Positions 39,480-49,600 of a stretch of 64,000 nt of DNA are shown here, one piece after another (position 1 is the stretch's first letter; each line of letters opens with the position of its first letter). The position numbers were made by a program, and so were the translations under genes. Origin of the DNA: Catenovulum agarivorans DS-2 (lineage in GTDB: Bacteria; Pseudomonadota; Gammaproteobacteria; Enterobacterales; Alteromonadaceae); the NCBI RefSeq assembly GCF_000568405.1, contig NZ_ARZY01000006.1:93601-157600 (forward strand). The letters run 5' to 3'. Below the pieces are notes generated by a model. That model did not search any database, had not been told where the DNA came from, and saw nothing but the letters and a program-made list of their open reading frames with translations.

Positions 39480-40093
39480 TGCATGCACGAATTGCACAAG
39501 GTTTTACCCTAATTGAAATGTTGCTGGCGATTACAATTTTTGCCTTGTTAGGTGTTGCTGGGTTTAATATTTTGTCTAGCACCACTACAGCGAACGATAT
39601 TTCGATGCAACATGGTGAAAAGCTTGCACAGTTACAACGAGCTATGTTGATTATTGAACGTGATTTTAGCCAGTTAAGCCGACGCAGTGTTCGCATTATG
39701 GGAGAAGCACCGCAGCATTCTTATTTGTCGCATGGTGAGTTAATTTTAGACAGTGACTCTCAAGTTTTGGCATTTAGGCGCAACGGTTGGACAAACCCAA
39801 ATAACTTGTTACCACGCAGTGAAATTCAGTCGGTTGCCTACCGTATTGTCGAAGAAAATCTTGAACGAATGCATTTCCTCCATCCTGACCCTGTCAAAGG
39901 TGAAGACCCGAAAGAACGGGTGCTATTGGAAGGTGTTGAAGCAATTGAATTTGAATTTTACGACCGCAAAACCAAATCTTGGGTAAATAAATGGCAGCAG
40001 CCAGATTTACCCGCAGGCATTAGTATTAGCCTTAAAACATTAGATTTTGGTGAGATTAAGCGTGTGTTCGCAATCGCCGGAGGAGAATCATAA
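39479..40093 (+). CDS. gspJ: GspJ, minor pseudopilin
   Basis: A 204-residue pseudopilin. Its leader MHARIAQ precedes GFTLIEMLLAITIFALLGVAG. The mature region has LQRAMLIIERDFSQLSRRSVR and VAYRIVEENLERM, which match GspJ. It forms the tip complex with GspI and GspK. It overlaps both neighbours by one base. Confidence 0.94.
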   Translation: MHARIAQGFTLIEMLLAITIFALLGVAGFNILSSTTTANDISMQHGEKLAQLQRAMLIIERDFSQLSRRSVRIMGEAPQHSYLSHGELILDSDSQVLAFRRNGWTNPNNLLPRSEIQSVAYRIVEENLERMHFLHPDPVKGEDPKERVLLEGVEAIEFEFYDRKTKSWVNKWQQPDLPAGISISLKTLDFGEIKRVFAIAGGES

Positions 40094-41178
40094 TGTCAAT
40101 GATTTCGGCGCTGAAACAACGTGGTATCGCACTGATTACAGTTTTATTGATTATTGCTTTGATCACCATTATTGCTGCTGAAATGGCGGTTCGGTTGCAA
40201 ATGCAGATAAAACGAGTCAGCAATATTGGCAATAACCAGCAAGCTTATTGGTATGCGTTGGGTGGAGAGTCTTTGGCAAAACTGGTACTCAACGAAGCGT
40301 ATAAAGAGGACAATGGTCGGTTACACCTAGGGCAACCTTGGGCTGTGGAAGAAATGACCTATCCACTCGAAGGTGGCGCAACAATTACCGGATCAATTAA
40401 AGACCTGAACAGCTGTTTTAACATTAATGCGGTAACGCAAGTAACAGCAACCTTACAAAACCAACAGGCAGTACAACAACAGCAGCAACAGCAGAGCCGC
40501 AATCAACAAAATAATACCGGCAATACTACAAACAAACAGGCGCTAGATCCCACACCTGAGCAACAATTTAAAGCGTTTTTAGAACTTGCAGGGATAGATA
40601 GTTATGATGCTGAAACCATTCGGGATAGTGTGTCCGATTGGTTGGATGCAGACAGCAATACTCGAGGGTATGGTGCAGAAGATTATATGTATGAAGCCAA
40701 AGTGAGCCCGTATTTACCCGCCAATAGTTGGTTTGTTGATAAATCTGAACTCAGGCTCATTCAAGGATTTGATACAATGCCTGAAGGCACTCAACGTTTA
40801 GATAAAGTCATAGAACACATTTGCATTGTGCCAAAAGTAAACCAGATGCGTCTCAATGTGAATACGATTAAAGCAGAAGATGCTGTGGTGCTGGCAGCAC
40901 TGTTTGACAATAAGTTAACCCAAGAAGCTGCCAAGCAAGTGATAGAAAATAGGCCAGACGATGGTTTTCGAGATATTAATGATTTTTGGCAACAACCCGA
41001 AATCAAAGCAATTGGCACTATATCAGCCAACTTGAAACAACAGTTTGTTGTGACCAGTGAGTATTTTCAACTACAGACAAAAACAGAATATAACGAGAGT
41101 TTTTTTAATTTAAGCTCGGTCATTGCACTAGATAAACAGGGCAAATTTACGGTAATTGCCCGAAAAATTGGAGTTTAG
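40093..41178 (+). CDS. gspK: GspK, pseudopilus tip protein
   Basis: A 361-residue pseudopilin-like protein. The leader and helix QRGIALITVLLIIALITIIAAEM lack the usual Glu5, as in all GspK. The mature part has DLNSCFNINAV, DWLDADSNTRGYGAEDYMY and two helix-hairpin-helix-like segments (e.g. ENRPDDGFRDINDFW). Residues about 121-149 are a Gln/Asn-rich low-complexity insert encoded by CAA/CAG repeats, not a usual part of the family. It ends 2 bases before gspL. Confidence 0.94.
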   Translation: MSMISALKQRGIALITVLLIIALITIIAAEMAVRLQMQIKRVSNIGNNQQAYWYALGGESLAKLVLNEAYKEDNGRLHLGQPWAVEEMTYPLEGGATITGSIKDLNSCFNINAVTQVTATLQNQQAVQQQQQQQSRNQQNNTGNTTNKQALDPTPEQQFKAFLELAGIDSYDAETIRDSVSDWLDADSNTRGYGAEDYMYEAKVSPYLPANSWFVDKSELRLIQGFDTMPEGTQRLDKVIEHICIVPKVNQMRLNVNTIKAEDAVVLAALFDNKLTQEAAKQVIENRPDDGFRDINDFWQQPEIKAIGTISANLKQQFVVTSEYFQLQTKTEYNESFFNLSSVIALDKQGKFTVIARKIGV

Positions 41179-41180
41179 AA

Positions 41181-42431
41181 GTGTCTGAACAATTATTTAT
41201 TCGACTTGGGACACAAGCAGAATCGACCATACATTGGATGGTTTGGTCAGAGCAAGAGCAAGAGATTATCGCCTCAGGTGAACTTGCCGATAAAGAAGAG
41301 CTATTGAGTTTGCAGCAACGTGCTGGTGGACGAAATGCAACTGTGTTTGTACCCAGCAGTGATGTAAAGCTGGTTGAAGTTGAAGTGCCGGCAAAAACCA
41401 ATCGACAGTTTTTGCAAGCCATCCCATATATGTTGGAAGAAGATATCGCGGCAGATGTTGATGAATGTTTTTTTGCCATCGGCACTAAACGTTTCGACCC
41501 AGCAGATGACTGCCATTATATGCAAGTGGCTATTGTACAAGATAAAAAAATGCAAAACTGGTTGGCTTGGTTGAATGAGTCTGGTATCCGTTGCCAGCAA
41601 ATTTTTCCCGACATTCTAGCATTGCCAAGTCACTCTGATGCGTTATCCGTATTACAGTTGGGAGAACAATGGTTGGTGCGTAGCGGTGAGTTTTCTGGGT
41701 TGACCTGTGAACCGCAAGAGTTAGCTATGTGGATAGAATTGTTCGCAGCGAGTATGCAGGCAGCAACTGAAGGTGAAACGGTTAGTATTCATTGTTATTC
41801 ACCTTTACCTGAAGGGATTATCTCAGAACATACTTATCAGATTGTTGAACAAGACTATTTGCCCGCTATGCAGTTGTTGGCACTAAACGCTGTCAATGTG
41901 CCATTAAATTTACGCCAAGGGCGCTATCAATTTAAAAAAGACACCAGCAAACACTTTAAAATATGGCGTAGTGCGGCCATTGTAGCCGGCGTTGCCCTGA
42001 CAATTAATTTGGTCGATAAAGGATTAACGGTTCACCAGCTTGAGCAAAGAGCTGAGATATTAGAACAAAAAATAAAACAAACCTATGTGGCAACTTTTCC
42101 ATCAGGCAAGAACTTGTCCGTTACCATTATTCAAAAAGAGTTGAAGCGAAAGCTAAAACAATTGGGTGGCACACAACAACAGGTTGCTTTTTTGCCTTTG
42201 ATTGAAGCCAGTGCGGCTGCTTTTGCCGAAGTGCCTGATTTAAAACCAGACAACATACGATTTGATGCTAAAAGGGGCGAAATTCGTTTAAATGCGAGCG
42301 GGAGTAATTTCCAAAGTTTTGAAAAATTTAAAGCCGCAGCAGAGAAAAATGCTCTGGTAATAGAACAAGGCTCATTAAATAACCAAGGTAATCAAGTGGT
42401 TGGCACAATAAGTATAAAGGGGGTGTCATGA
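41181..42431 (+). CDS. gspL: GspL, type II secretion assembly protein
   Basis: A 416-residue bitopic protein. The N-terminal cytoplasmic actin-like domain (SEQLFIRLGTQAESTIHWMVW, later LVEVEVPAKTNRQFLQAIPYMLEEDIA) binds GspE. A membrane helix lies at about residues 268-285 and is followed by a periplasmic ferredoxin-like domain. The start is GTG, 2 bases after the gspK stop. The 3' end overlaps gspM by 4 bases. Confidence 0.93.
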   Translation: MSEQLFIRLGTQAESTIHWMVWSEQEQEIIASGELADKEELLSLQQRAGGRNATVFVPSSDVKLVEVEVPAKTNRQFLQAIPYMLEEDIAADVDECFFAIGTKRFDPADDCHYMQVAIVQDKKMQNWLAWLNESGIRCQQIFPDILALPSHSDALSVLQLGEQWLVRSGEFSGLTCEPQELAMWIELFAASMQAATEGETVSIHCYSPLPEGIISEHTYQIVEQDYLPAMQLLALNAVNVPLNLRQGRYQFKKDTSKHFKIWRSAAIVAGVALTINLVDKGLTVHQLEQRAEILEQKIKQTYVATFPSGKNLSVTIIQKELKRKLKQLGGTQQQVAFLPLIEASAAAFAEVPDLKPDNIRFDAKRGEIRLNASGSNFQSFEKFKAAAEKNALVIEQGSLNNQGNQVVGTISIKGVS

Positions 42432-42892
42432 AACAGTGGTTTGAAAGTTTAGCTGAACGTGAAAAACGTTTAGTGATTGGCGCCGCGGTTGTTTTTGTAA
42501 TCGGTTTATTTTTCCAATTGATTTGGGGACCTTTAAACAATGCGTTAGAAAAGGCAGAACAAAACGTTAAAAATAAGCAAGCATTGCTTCTATGGGTTAG
42601 CGAAAAAACTGCCGAGTACCAACAATTAAAAGGTAATAGTAAAGCAAGCGCTTCAGGCTCATTAAATCAAATCGTTAACAGCGCAGCACGACAAGCAGGA
42701 ATATCGATTGCACGTATGCAACCTCAAGGAGATTCGCTGCAAGTGCAAATCGATCAAGTTGAATTTAACGCCTTTGTTCGTTGGTTAGCGACATTAGTAC
42801 AAAATAAAGGCCTAACAATAGAAAGCTTAGATATTACAGAAACAGACAGAACGGGTGCTGTAAGGGTAAGAAGATTGCAGGTGACTAAATAA
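42428..42892 (+). CDS. gspM: GspM, type II secretion assembly protein
   Basis: A 154-residue bitopic protein with WFESLAEREKRLVIGAAVVF and one membrane helix (about residues 18-36), then a helical and ferredoxin-like periplasmic part (SLNQIVNSAARQAGISIARM). It partners GspL in the platform. It overlaps gspL (ATGA) and shares one base with gspN. Confidence 0.93.
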   Translation: MKQWFESLAEREKRLVIGAAVVFVIGLFFQLIWGPLNNALEKAEQNVKNKQALLLWVSEKTAEYQQLKGNSKASASGSLNQIVNSAARQAGISIARMQPQGDSLQVQIDQVEFNAFVRWLATLVQNKGLTIESLDITETDRTGAVRVRRLQVTK

Positions 42893-43647
42893 TGAAACAA
42901 TGGATAGGGCGAATTACATGGGCATTGTTAGCTTACTTAGTATTTTTAATAGCAACCATTCCAGCGCACTTAGTGACAGCCCAGCTGCCAAAAATTAATA
43001 AATTACAGTTAGGCAATGTATCGGGGACTATCTGGCAAGGTCAGATGGATATGCTGCAATACGATAAAGTTTTACTTAAAGACGTTAAATGGCAAGTTAA
43101 CTTTATGTCGCTATTTACCGGTAAGGTTGCGGCAGATATTGAATTTGGTCACCCTCGAAAACTCCTGGAACCTCAGGGTAGTTTAGTTGTTCAAGCTGGT
43201 CTTTCTAGTACTGTTGTTAAAGATATTAAGATTAAATTACCAGCTGATTTAATTGCACAGCAAGTGAATATTCCTTTTCCTGTTGTTGCAAGTGGCTTAG
43301 TGGAAGCAAACTTACCCGTTGTTGAAGCGGGTAAACCGGTATGTGCCCAATTAGATGGCACAATAAACTGGCGTATGGCATCGGTAGAAGCCATGAATAA
43401 TCGTTTTAACTATGGCGATATTTCAGCCAAGTTAAGTTGTGATAAAGGAGCCGCACAAGCATTAGTATCTGGCAATCAAGACATTCTTGAAATAGACTTA
43501 AAAGGCCGCTTAAACACAATGAAAAACTATGCGCTCGGTGGTTATATCGCGTTAGGGCCCAAAGCAGACAAAGCTTTGCAAGGTGCGATTCGCTTTTTAG
43601 GCAATCCTGATGCAGATGGACGTTACCAAATAAAGTTTAGTCAGTAG
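42892..43647 (+). CDS. gspN: GspN, type II secretion protein
   Basis: A 251-residue protein with an N-terminal membrane helix (residues 8-28) and a beta-rich periplasmic domain with GNVSGTIWQGQMDMLQY and GYIALGPKADKALQGAIRFLG, typical of GspN. It is the last gene of the operon; gspN is a variable member of T2SS clusters and its exact job is unclear. GspO is missing and is presumably supplied by a pilD gene elsewhere. Confidence 0.9.
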   Translation: MKQWIGRITWALLAYLVFLIATIPAHLVTAQLPKINKLQLGNVSGTIWQGQMDMLQYDKVLLKDVKWQVNFMSLFTGKVAADIEFGHPRKLLEPQGSLVVQAGLSSTVVKDIKIKLPADLIAQQVNIPFPVVASGLVEANLPVVEAGKPVCAQLDGTINWRMASVEAMNNRFNYGDISAKLSCDKGAAQALVSGNQDILEIDLKGRLNTMKNYALGGYIALGPKADKALQGAIRFLGNPDADGRYQIKFSQ

Positions 43648-43747
43648 TTGAACTTTAAAGCCAGGTCGTAGCCTTAAATGCAGAGGTTAATCAGCTAAAA
43701 GAGTGGCCAGTTCACTTTGTAATAACGATTAGATACGGAGTATTGCG

Positions 43748-43978
43748 ATGCTGAAAATGAAATTTAAGTGCAAATGGTTATGGCCTGTTTTGTTGAGCCT
43801 GTCGGCGACGGCATGCAGTTATCAGCAGGCATATCAAGGAATGCAACAAGCTGGTAAGCAGCAGAATTGTCGCGATATTATTGATGAAGCTGAACGCGCT
43901 AAATGTGAAAAACAATTTGATAAAGATTATAAAACCTACAAAAAACAACGCCAAGCGGTCATGCAGAGAGAGCAGTAA
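43748..43978 (+). CDS. small predicted lipoprotein
   Basis: A 76-residue protein with a signal peptide and a plausible lipobox (LSLSATAC, Cys near residue 23), then a short charged region with two further cysteines (QNCRDIIDEAERAKCEKQF) and a basic C-terminus. The start has TACGGAG upstream, and a strong terminator follows directly, so it is a complete monocistronic unit. No function is assigned; it resembles small conserved lipoproteins of Alteromonadales. The lipobox is slightly non-standard. Confidence 0.65.
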   Translation: MLKMKFKCKWLWPVLLSLSATACSYQQAYQGMQQAGKQQNCRDIIDEAERAKCEKQFDKDYKTYKKQRQAVMQREQ

Positions 43979-43984
43979 AAAAAG

Positions 43985-44021
43985 AAAAGCAGCGTTATCA
44001 CACACATTAACGCTGCTTTTG
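43985..44021 (+). terminator. Rho-independent terminator after the small lipoprotein gene
   Basis: AAAAGCAGCGTTA and TAACGCTGCTTTT pair perfectly over 13 bp around a 10-base loop; the T-run is at the stem base. It starts 6 bases after the stop. Confidence 0.9.
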
Positions 44022-44428
44022 GGATCGTCCTTTTAGAATGTATACAGGCCAAGTCCGTATAGCTTCATTCGAGGTAGGCGCACTAACACACATTTTGCAC
44101 TACAAACATACATAGGATTTACCAATAACAGCCTCACACTTTGCTGTTGTTGATGCCTTTCAGTCTAGTTCACTTTAATTCTAATGCCAGTGGTTTGTAT
44201 AAATTATTAAACTTATCGTTAGTTTATTGGGTGTTTTTATTTTGCATTAAATAGGCTTTATCTATATGTTATCTATAGATTATTTCATATTTGGTGTAAA
44301 AATTAGTAGACTTATTTTGACGTTTTTCTTACGGAAAATTGGGCGATCTCTTACAAGTTTATTTAGACTTTTTTAGTGTATTCGGTAGACTCGCTCGACA
44401 AATTAGCCAATTTTGAGAAAGCTTTAAC
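44022..44428. other. 407-bp intergenic region upstream of hrpB, no gene seen
   Basis: AT-rich, with no convincing reading frame, tRNA or repeat. TATAAA at about 44200 and the AT-rich stretch 44200-44330 could hold the hrpB promoter, but no consensus pair is good enough to assign. I see no other structure. Confidence 0.5.
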
Positions 44429-46948
44429 TTGTTACCTATTCAACAGCACTTAGCTGAACTACAAAGGTTATTAACTCGTCAGCAGAATGTGGTGCTGCAA
44501 GCAGAGCCTGGCGCGGGTAAATCAACAGCTGTGCCGCTTTTTTTGTTGCAAGCGCCTTGGTTGCGCGGAAAAAAAATTGTGATGCTAGAGCCACGGCGAG
44601 TTGCTGCTAAATCAATTGCACATTTTTTGGCAAATCAGTTAGGTGAACAAGTTGGGCAAACGGTTGGTTACCAAGTTAGAAATGAACACAAAATCTCCAA
44701 GCAAACTCGTTTAGAAATAGTGACGGAAGGGGTGTTAACCCGCAGGTTGCAGAATGATCCCGAGCTATCGGATGTCGGTCTAATTATTTTTGATGAATTC
44801 CATGAACGATCTATCCATGCTGATTTGGCTTTGATGTTGGCGCTAGAAGTTCAAGAGGCGTATCGAGATGATTTAAAGATGCTGGTTATGTCGGCAACCA
44901 TTGATACTAACCAAGTATCCAGTTATTTAAATGATGCGCCAGTAATGCAGGTGGCTGGTCGTACTTTTCCGGTTGAAGTGCGTTATGCGGGGAAACCTAG
45001 TGGGTATTTAGCCGAGTCTGTGATTAAACAACTGCAGCTTGTGTTAGCAGATGATAGTGGTGATGTGCTGGTTTTTTTACCCGGCCAAGCCGATATTAAT
45101 CGTTGTATAGCTCTGGCTGAACAAAGGTTAGAAAATACAGTTAAGTTGTTGCCTTTGTACGGCGCATTGCCGCTGGCGCAACAAGAATTGGTATTACACA
45201 AGCGTGTTAAAGAACAGGCTAGACGGGTAATTTTTGCAACAAATATCGCCGAAACCAGCTTAACCATAGATGGCATAACATGTGTTATCGATTCTGGCTT
45301 AGAAAAAGTATTAACTTATGATGTTAAAAGTGGCTTGTCGCGGTTAGATACAAATTATATTTCCAAGGCTTCAGCCACGCAAAGGGCTGGGCGAGCAGGA
45401 CGCATGCAAGCTGGTAAGTGTGTTCGATTATGGAATCAGACTGAGCAACAAGCGTTGGCAGATTTTCAAACTGAACAAATTAGCTGCACAGATTTGTCTA
45501 GTCTAGTATTGGAGTTAGCCGCGTGGGGCATTACCGATTATGCTGATGCCAATTGGTTAACGCCGCCTCCGCTATTACACTATCAACTAGCTTGTCAACT
45601 AAACCAGCAATTAAACCTGCTGGATACAAACAATAAAATTACCGCTCACGGCCAGCAGGCTTTGGGGTTTGCGGTCTCACCAAGGCTTGCAAGCATGCTT
45701 TTACACTGCCAATCGCCCGTTGAGAAAGCGCTTGGGTGTTTATTGGCTGCATTGCTATCTGAGCGTGATATTCTAGTCAATGCAGATACTGTAGATATTA
45801 GTCAAAGATTACTGTTGCTAATTGACTATGTGCAAAATAAACAATCGACTCGTGCTGCGGTTAAGTTTAAGCAATATACGGTCAAGCAAGTTTTAATATT
45901 GGCACGCTCATTTGCGCAGAAATTGTCATTTACAATTGATTTTTCCGTGCTGACATTGGCAGATATCCAACAGTATACAGGTGTTTTATTGTTGCATGCT
46001 TACCCAGATCGGTTGGCAAAAGCACGTGGTCCGAATGCTGCAGCATCAAATAATTATTTATTGGCAAATGGCCGTGGGGTCAGCTTGCGTGATAGCGACG
46101 CTATGTTGGGGCAAACTTGGTTGGTTGTGTGCGATTGTGACGGTAGAAACAAAGATGGTGTCATTTTTATAGCCGGACAAATAGCTCAAGCGCAAGTAGA
46201 AACCGCACTAGCAGGTAAATTAATTGAACAAACCCACTATCGTTTGGATGATAAAAACCAATCTATTATTGGTCGCCGCCGGCGCTGTTATGGAGCAATT
46301 GTTTTATCGGAAGAAAATTTAAGCCAGATACCAACTGCAGAGTTTAGCGCCTGCGTAAAAGACATAGTCAAATCACAAGGACTGTCTTTTCTAAATTGGA
46401 CAAAGCGCTGTCAGGCTTGGTTACAACGTGCGCAATGGCTAGCAAATTACCTTGACGATTTTCCAAAAATATCTGCTGAATATTTGCTCGCGCAAATAGA
46501 TACTTGGTTGTTACCTTATATAAATTCAATAACCAGTATTAAACAGCTCAAGCAGCTGGATATTTACGATTTGCTGGTAGCAAATTTAACTTGGGAACAA
46601 CAGCAGTTGTTGCAGCAATATGCCCCAGAAAATTATCAAACTCCGAGTGGCAAAAGTGTTGTTATCAATTACGATGAAGCGCAGGGACCAACCGTATCTG
46701 TTATTTTGCAAGAAATGTTTGGTCAGCTGGCATCGCCTAAACTTGCCAACGAACAAGTGCCACTGCGTTTTGAGTTATTGTCGCCCGCGCGCAGACCAAT
46801 TCAGACCACCAGTGATCTGGCTAATTTTTGGCGCAGCTCATATTTTGATGTCGCTAAAGAAATGCGAGGTCGGTATCCAAAGCATAGATGGCCAGAGAAA
46901 CCCTTGGAAGAAAAACCGGGAAGGTCAATCAAACTTCGTAGTCACTAA
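44429..46948 (+). CDS. hrpB: HrpB, ATP-dependent RNA helicase
   Basis: An 839-residue DEAH-type helicase. Walker A is EPGAGKSTAVPLFLLQ near residue 28, the DEAH-box variant is IIFDEFHERSIHADLAL, motif III is MSATIDT, and motif VI is TQRAGRAGRMQAGK. The C-terminal part has LLSPARRPIQTTSDLANFW and ends RGRYPKHRWPEKP, the HrpB signature. TTG is the start: the frame is closed just upstream, and GAGAAAG lies before it. It is involved in RNA metabolism; the exact substrates are not settled for this family. Confidence 0.93.
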   Translation: MLPIQQHLAELQRLLTRQQNVVLQAEPGAGKSTAVPLFLLQAPWLRGKKIVMLEPRRVAAKSIAHFLANQLGEQVGQTVGYQVRNEHKISKQTRLEIVTEGVLTRRLQNDPELSDVGLIIFDEFHERSIHADLALMLALEVQEAYRDDLKMLVMSATIDTNQVSSYLNDAPVMQVAGRTFPVEVRYAGKPSGYLAESVIKQLQLVLADDSGDVLVFLPGQADINRCIALAEQRLENTVKLLPLYGALPLAQQELVLHKRVKEQARRVIFATNIAETSLTIDGITCVIDSGLEKVLTYDVKSGLSRLDTNYISKASATQRAGRAGRMQAGKCVRLWNQTEQQALADFQTEQISCTDLSSLVLELAAWGITDYADANWLTPPPLLHYQLACQLNQQLNLLDTNNKITAHGQQALGFAVSPRLASMLLHCQSPVEKALGCLLAALLSERDILVNADTVDISQRLLLLIDYVQNKQSTRAAVKFKQYTVKQVLILARSFAQKLSFTIDFSVLTLADIQQYTGVLLLHAYPDRLAKARGPNAAASNNYLLANGRGVSLRDSDAMLGQTWLVVCDCDGRNKDGVIFIAGQIAQAQVETALAGKLIEQTHYRLDDKNQSIIGRRRRCYGAIVLSEENLSQIPTAEFSACVKDIVKSQGLSFLNWTKRCQAWLQRAQWLANYLDDFPKISAEYLLAQIDTWLLPYINSITSIKQLKQLDIYDLLVANLTWEQQQLLQQYAPENYQTPSGKSVVINYDEAQGPTVSVILQEMFGQLASPKLANEQVPLRFELLSPARRPIQTTSDLANFWRSSYFDVAKEMRGRYPKHRWPEKPLEEKPGRSIKLRSH

Positions 46949-47028
46949 CTATCCATTGCCAAATCTAGCCATTCCCTCTATTTCTCGGTATCCTTTAACA
47001 ACATTTGCGCTAATAGACAAATTAATAC

Positions 47029-47280
47029 ATGCAGCATCAACCCAACAACCCGTTACACGGGGTAAAACTTGAAACTATCGTCACTGAACTTGTTGATTAT
47101 TATGGTTGGCAGACATTAGGCGAAATGGTTCGTATCAATTGTTTTACTAAAGATCCTTCGGTTAAATCGAGTTTAAAGTTTCTGCGCAAAACACAATGGG
47201 CGCGTGACAAAGTTGAAGCCCTATATATAGAAATGCTTCAGCGCAAGAAAAATAGCCCATATGCAAATTCTTTAACTTAG
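47029..47280 (+). CDS. VF530-family (DUF2132) small DNA-binding protein
   Basis: An 83-residue protein beginning [24 protein letters not shown] and containing [22 protein letters not shown], which I recognise as the VF530/DUF2132 family, a small helical fold reported to bind DNA. Its physiological role is unknown. It stands alone between hrpB and mrcB with 25 bases before mrcB, so it may be co-transcribed with it. Confidence 0.85.
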   Translation: MQHQPNNPLHGVKLETIVTELVDYYGWQTLGEMVRINCFTKDPSVKSSLKFLRKTQWARDKVEALYIEMLQRKKNSPYANSLT

Positions 47281-47305
47281 TTTAGTTGATATAGGTTGTA
47301 GCTAA

Positions 47306-49600
47306 ATGGCAGAAAAAAAAGCATCTTGGTTGGCGCGAGGTATTAAGCTAGCAGTTAAGCTGATTCTGGTGGCTGTGGTTTTATTTGTTGCATATGGTGT
47401 TTATTTAGATGCGCAAATTAAACAAAAATTTAGTGGCAATAAATGGCAACTTCCGGCGCTAGTGTATGGAATGGAGCACGAGTATTTTCAAACCGATGCT
47501 TTGTACAAAGATGATTTAATTCGCCATTTAAATTTGCTTGATTACCGTAAAGTTCGTGCGGTCAGTTTGCCTGGCGAGTATAAAGTGCATGCCAATGCGG
47601 TGGAACTGGTGCGGCGTGAATATAGCTTGGCAGAAAACCACTATCGAGCAAAACGGTTAAAAATTTCTTTTCAGGGTCGACGAATTAAAAGTATTTGGGA
47701 TTTTGGCGCACAACAAAGCGTATCCGCATTCACCTTAGAACCTTATTTACTCGCAAGGTTGCAAGCCAATAATTTAGAAGACCGTATACTGGTATCGCTG
47801 GAAAATGTCCCAGATATCGTCATTCAAACTTTATTATTGGTTGAAGACCGCAGCTTTTACGAGCATCATGGTGTTTCGCCACTAGCGATATTAAGAGCGC
47901 TGTGGGTGAATATTCAAGCAGGGCGCACAGTGCAAGGAGGCAGTACCTTAACTCAGCAGTTAGTCAAAAATATGTTTTTAACTAACGAACGAAGTTTGGT
48001 ACGTAAACTTAAAGAAGCGTATCTAGCCTTATTGTTGGATGCAAGATACGACAAACATGAAATACTCCAAGCTTATATCAACGAAGTTTATGTTGGGCAG
48101 AATCATCAACGTGCAGTGCATGGGTTAGGGTTAGCCAGTCAATTTTATTTTGCCAAACCGCTGAATGAATTGTCTGCTAATGAAATTGCCCTACTAGTTG
48201 GCATGATTAAAGGACCATCGTATTACAATCCACGTAAATACCCGCAAAGAGCCAAAGAAAGACGTGATCTTATTTTACGCTTAATGACAGCACATGGCTT
48301 GTTAACGCCCGACGACTATCAAGTGGAGGTAAGTCGTAAACTGACCGTCCAGGACTTAAATGCCATAGCGCGTCGCAAATTTCCTGCATATGTTGATCAG
48401 GTGCGAGAAGAGCTAAAAAATGTGGTAACTCATGATAGCCAACTATTTAGTGGGCTAAAAATTTACACACATTTTGATCCATTAGCTCAGCATAGAGCAC
48501 AAACTAGCTTATCGACTAGTGTTGAATTAATCGAAAATCGTCGAAATATCGATGATTTGCAAGGCGCCATCGTTGTGGTTGATAGCCAGCAAGGTGGTAT
48601 TAAAGCATTAGTGGGTGATAAAAAACCACACTATGCGGGTTTTAATCGAGCTTTAAATGCGCAGCGGAATATTGGCTCTTTAGTCAAACCATTTGTCTAC
48701 ATCAGTGCATTTGAACAAGACCCAGCATTAAACTTGGCGAGCATTGTGAAAGACCAAGCCATTACGCTAACCAGTTCACTGGGTAATCAGTGGTCACCAA
48801 AAAATTATGATAAAAAATATGAAGGTGACATTCGCTTATTGGATGCGCTTGTGCGTTCACGAAATGTTCCTGCTGTAAACTTGGGCATGCAAACTGGCCT
48901 AAGAGAGATTGCGGATAGAATACAAGACTTTGGCATTCAGCGAGAGATCCCTGTTTACCCATCACTCTTGTTAGGCTCTGTGACTTTGTCGCCTTTTGAA
49001 GTCGCGCAAATTTACCAAGTGTTGGCGAACAAAGGCACATATATACAATTACATGCGATTCGTTCTATTTATTCGAATGACAATCAACAGGTTTGGCAGC
49101 CTGCTGAAAAGAGCTATCAAGTTGTCGATGCAAGTTATAGCTATTTGATTAACTATGCTTTGCACAAAGTCACCCGAGAAGGCACAGCTAAAGCCATAGC
49201 TAAATCTCTGCCTAATCGAAAATTTGCTGGAAAAACAGGTACAACCAACGATGGACGTGACAGTTGGTTTGTTGGCTATGATCATAACGAACTTGCACTG
49301 GTGTGGTTAGGCCGAGATGATAATCAAGCTATCTCGCTGACTGGCTCTGCAGGTGCATTAAAAACCTTTATTCAATATCAACAATCACATAATGGTGAAA
49401 ACTTAATTTTGAATTTACCAGCAGGGGTTGAACTTAAATACTTCGATAAACAAACAGGTTTGCATAGTTTACCTGGCTGTGAAAATTTATTGTTGCTGCC
49501 AGCAATTGTCGAGCATTTACCGCCAGCTAAAGCATGTGATGGCTCAAAAGAGTGGGTTAAACCTAAATCAACTTGGCTAGAACGATTGTTCGACTGGTAA
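47306..49600 (+). CDS. mrcB: MrcB (PBP1b), bifunctional class A penicillin-binding protein
   Basis: A 764-residue inner-membrane enzyme that polymerises and cross-links peptidoglycan. One membrane helix is at residues 14-32, followed by the UB2H-like region. The GT51 domain has EDRSFYEHHGVSPLA (catalytic Glu) and QGGSTLTQQLVKN. The transpeptidase domain has SLVKPF (active Ser and Lys), SRN, and KTGTTNDGRDSWFVG. The length and UB2H-like region indicate PBP1b rather than PBP1a. The 3' end overlaps the convergent MscS-like gene by 24 bases. Confidence 0.95.
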   Translation: MAEKKASWLARGIKLAVKLILVAVVLFVAYGVYLDAQIKQKFSGNKWQLPALVYGMEHEYFQTDALYKDDLIRHLNLLDYRKVRAVSLPGEYKVHANAVELVRREYSLAENHYRAKRLKISFQGRRIKSIWDFGAQQSVSAFTLEPYLLARLQANNLEDRILVSLENVPDIVIQTLLLVEDRSFYEHHGVSPLAILRALWVNIQAGRTVQGGSTLTQQLVKNMFLTNERSLVRKLKEAYLALLLDARYDKHEILQAYINEVYVGQNHQRAVHGLGLASQFYFAKPLNELSANEIALLVGMIKGPSYYNPRKYPQRAKERRDLILRLMTAHGLLTPDDYQVEVSRKLTVQDLNAIARRKFPAYVDQVREELKNVVTHDSQLFSGLKIYTHFDPLAQHRAQTSLSTSVELIENRRNIDDLQGAIVVVDSQQGGIKALVGDKKPHYAGFNRALNAQRNIGSLVKPFVYISAFEQDPALNLASIVKDQAITLTSSLGNQWSPKNYDKKYEGDIRLLDALVRSRNVPAVNLGMQTGLREIADRIQDFGIQREIPVYPSLLLGSVTLSPFEVAQIYQVLANKGTYIQLHAIRSIYSNDNQQVWQPAEKSYQVVDASYSYLINYALHKVTREGTAKAIAKSLPNRKFAGKTGTTNDGRDSWFVGYDHNELALVWLGRDDNQAISLTGSAGALKTFIQYQQSHNGENLILNLPAGVELKYFDKQTGLHSLPGCENLLLLPAIVEHLPPAKACDGSKEWVKPKSTWLERLFDW

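Noticed and set aside
46620..47072. 150-codon open frame at the 3' end of hrpB
   Set aside because: It overlaps hrpB in another frame and then the VF530-family gene; both of those have clear family motifs and this one has none.
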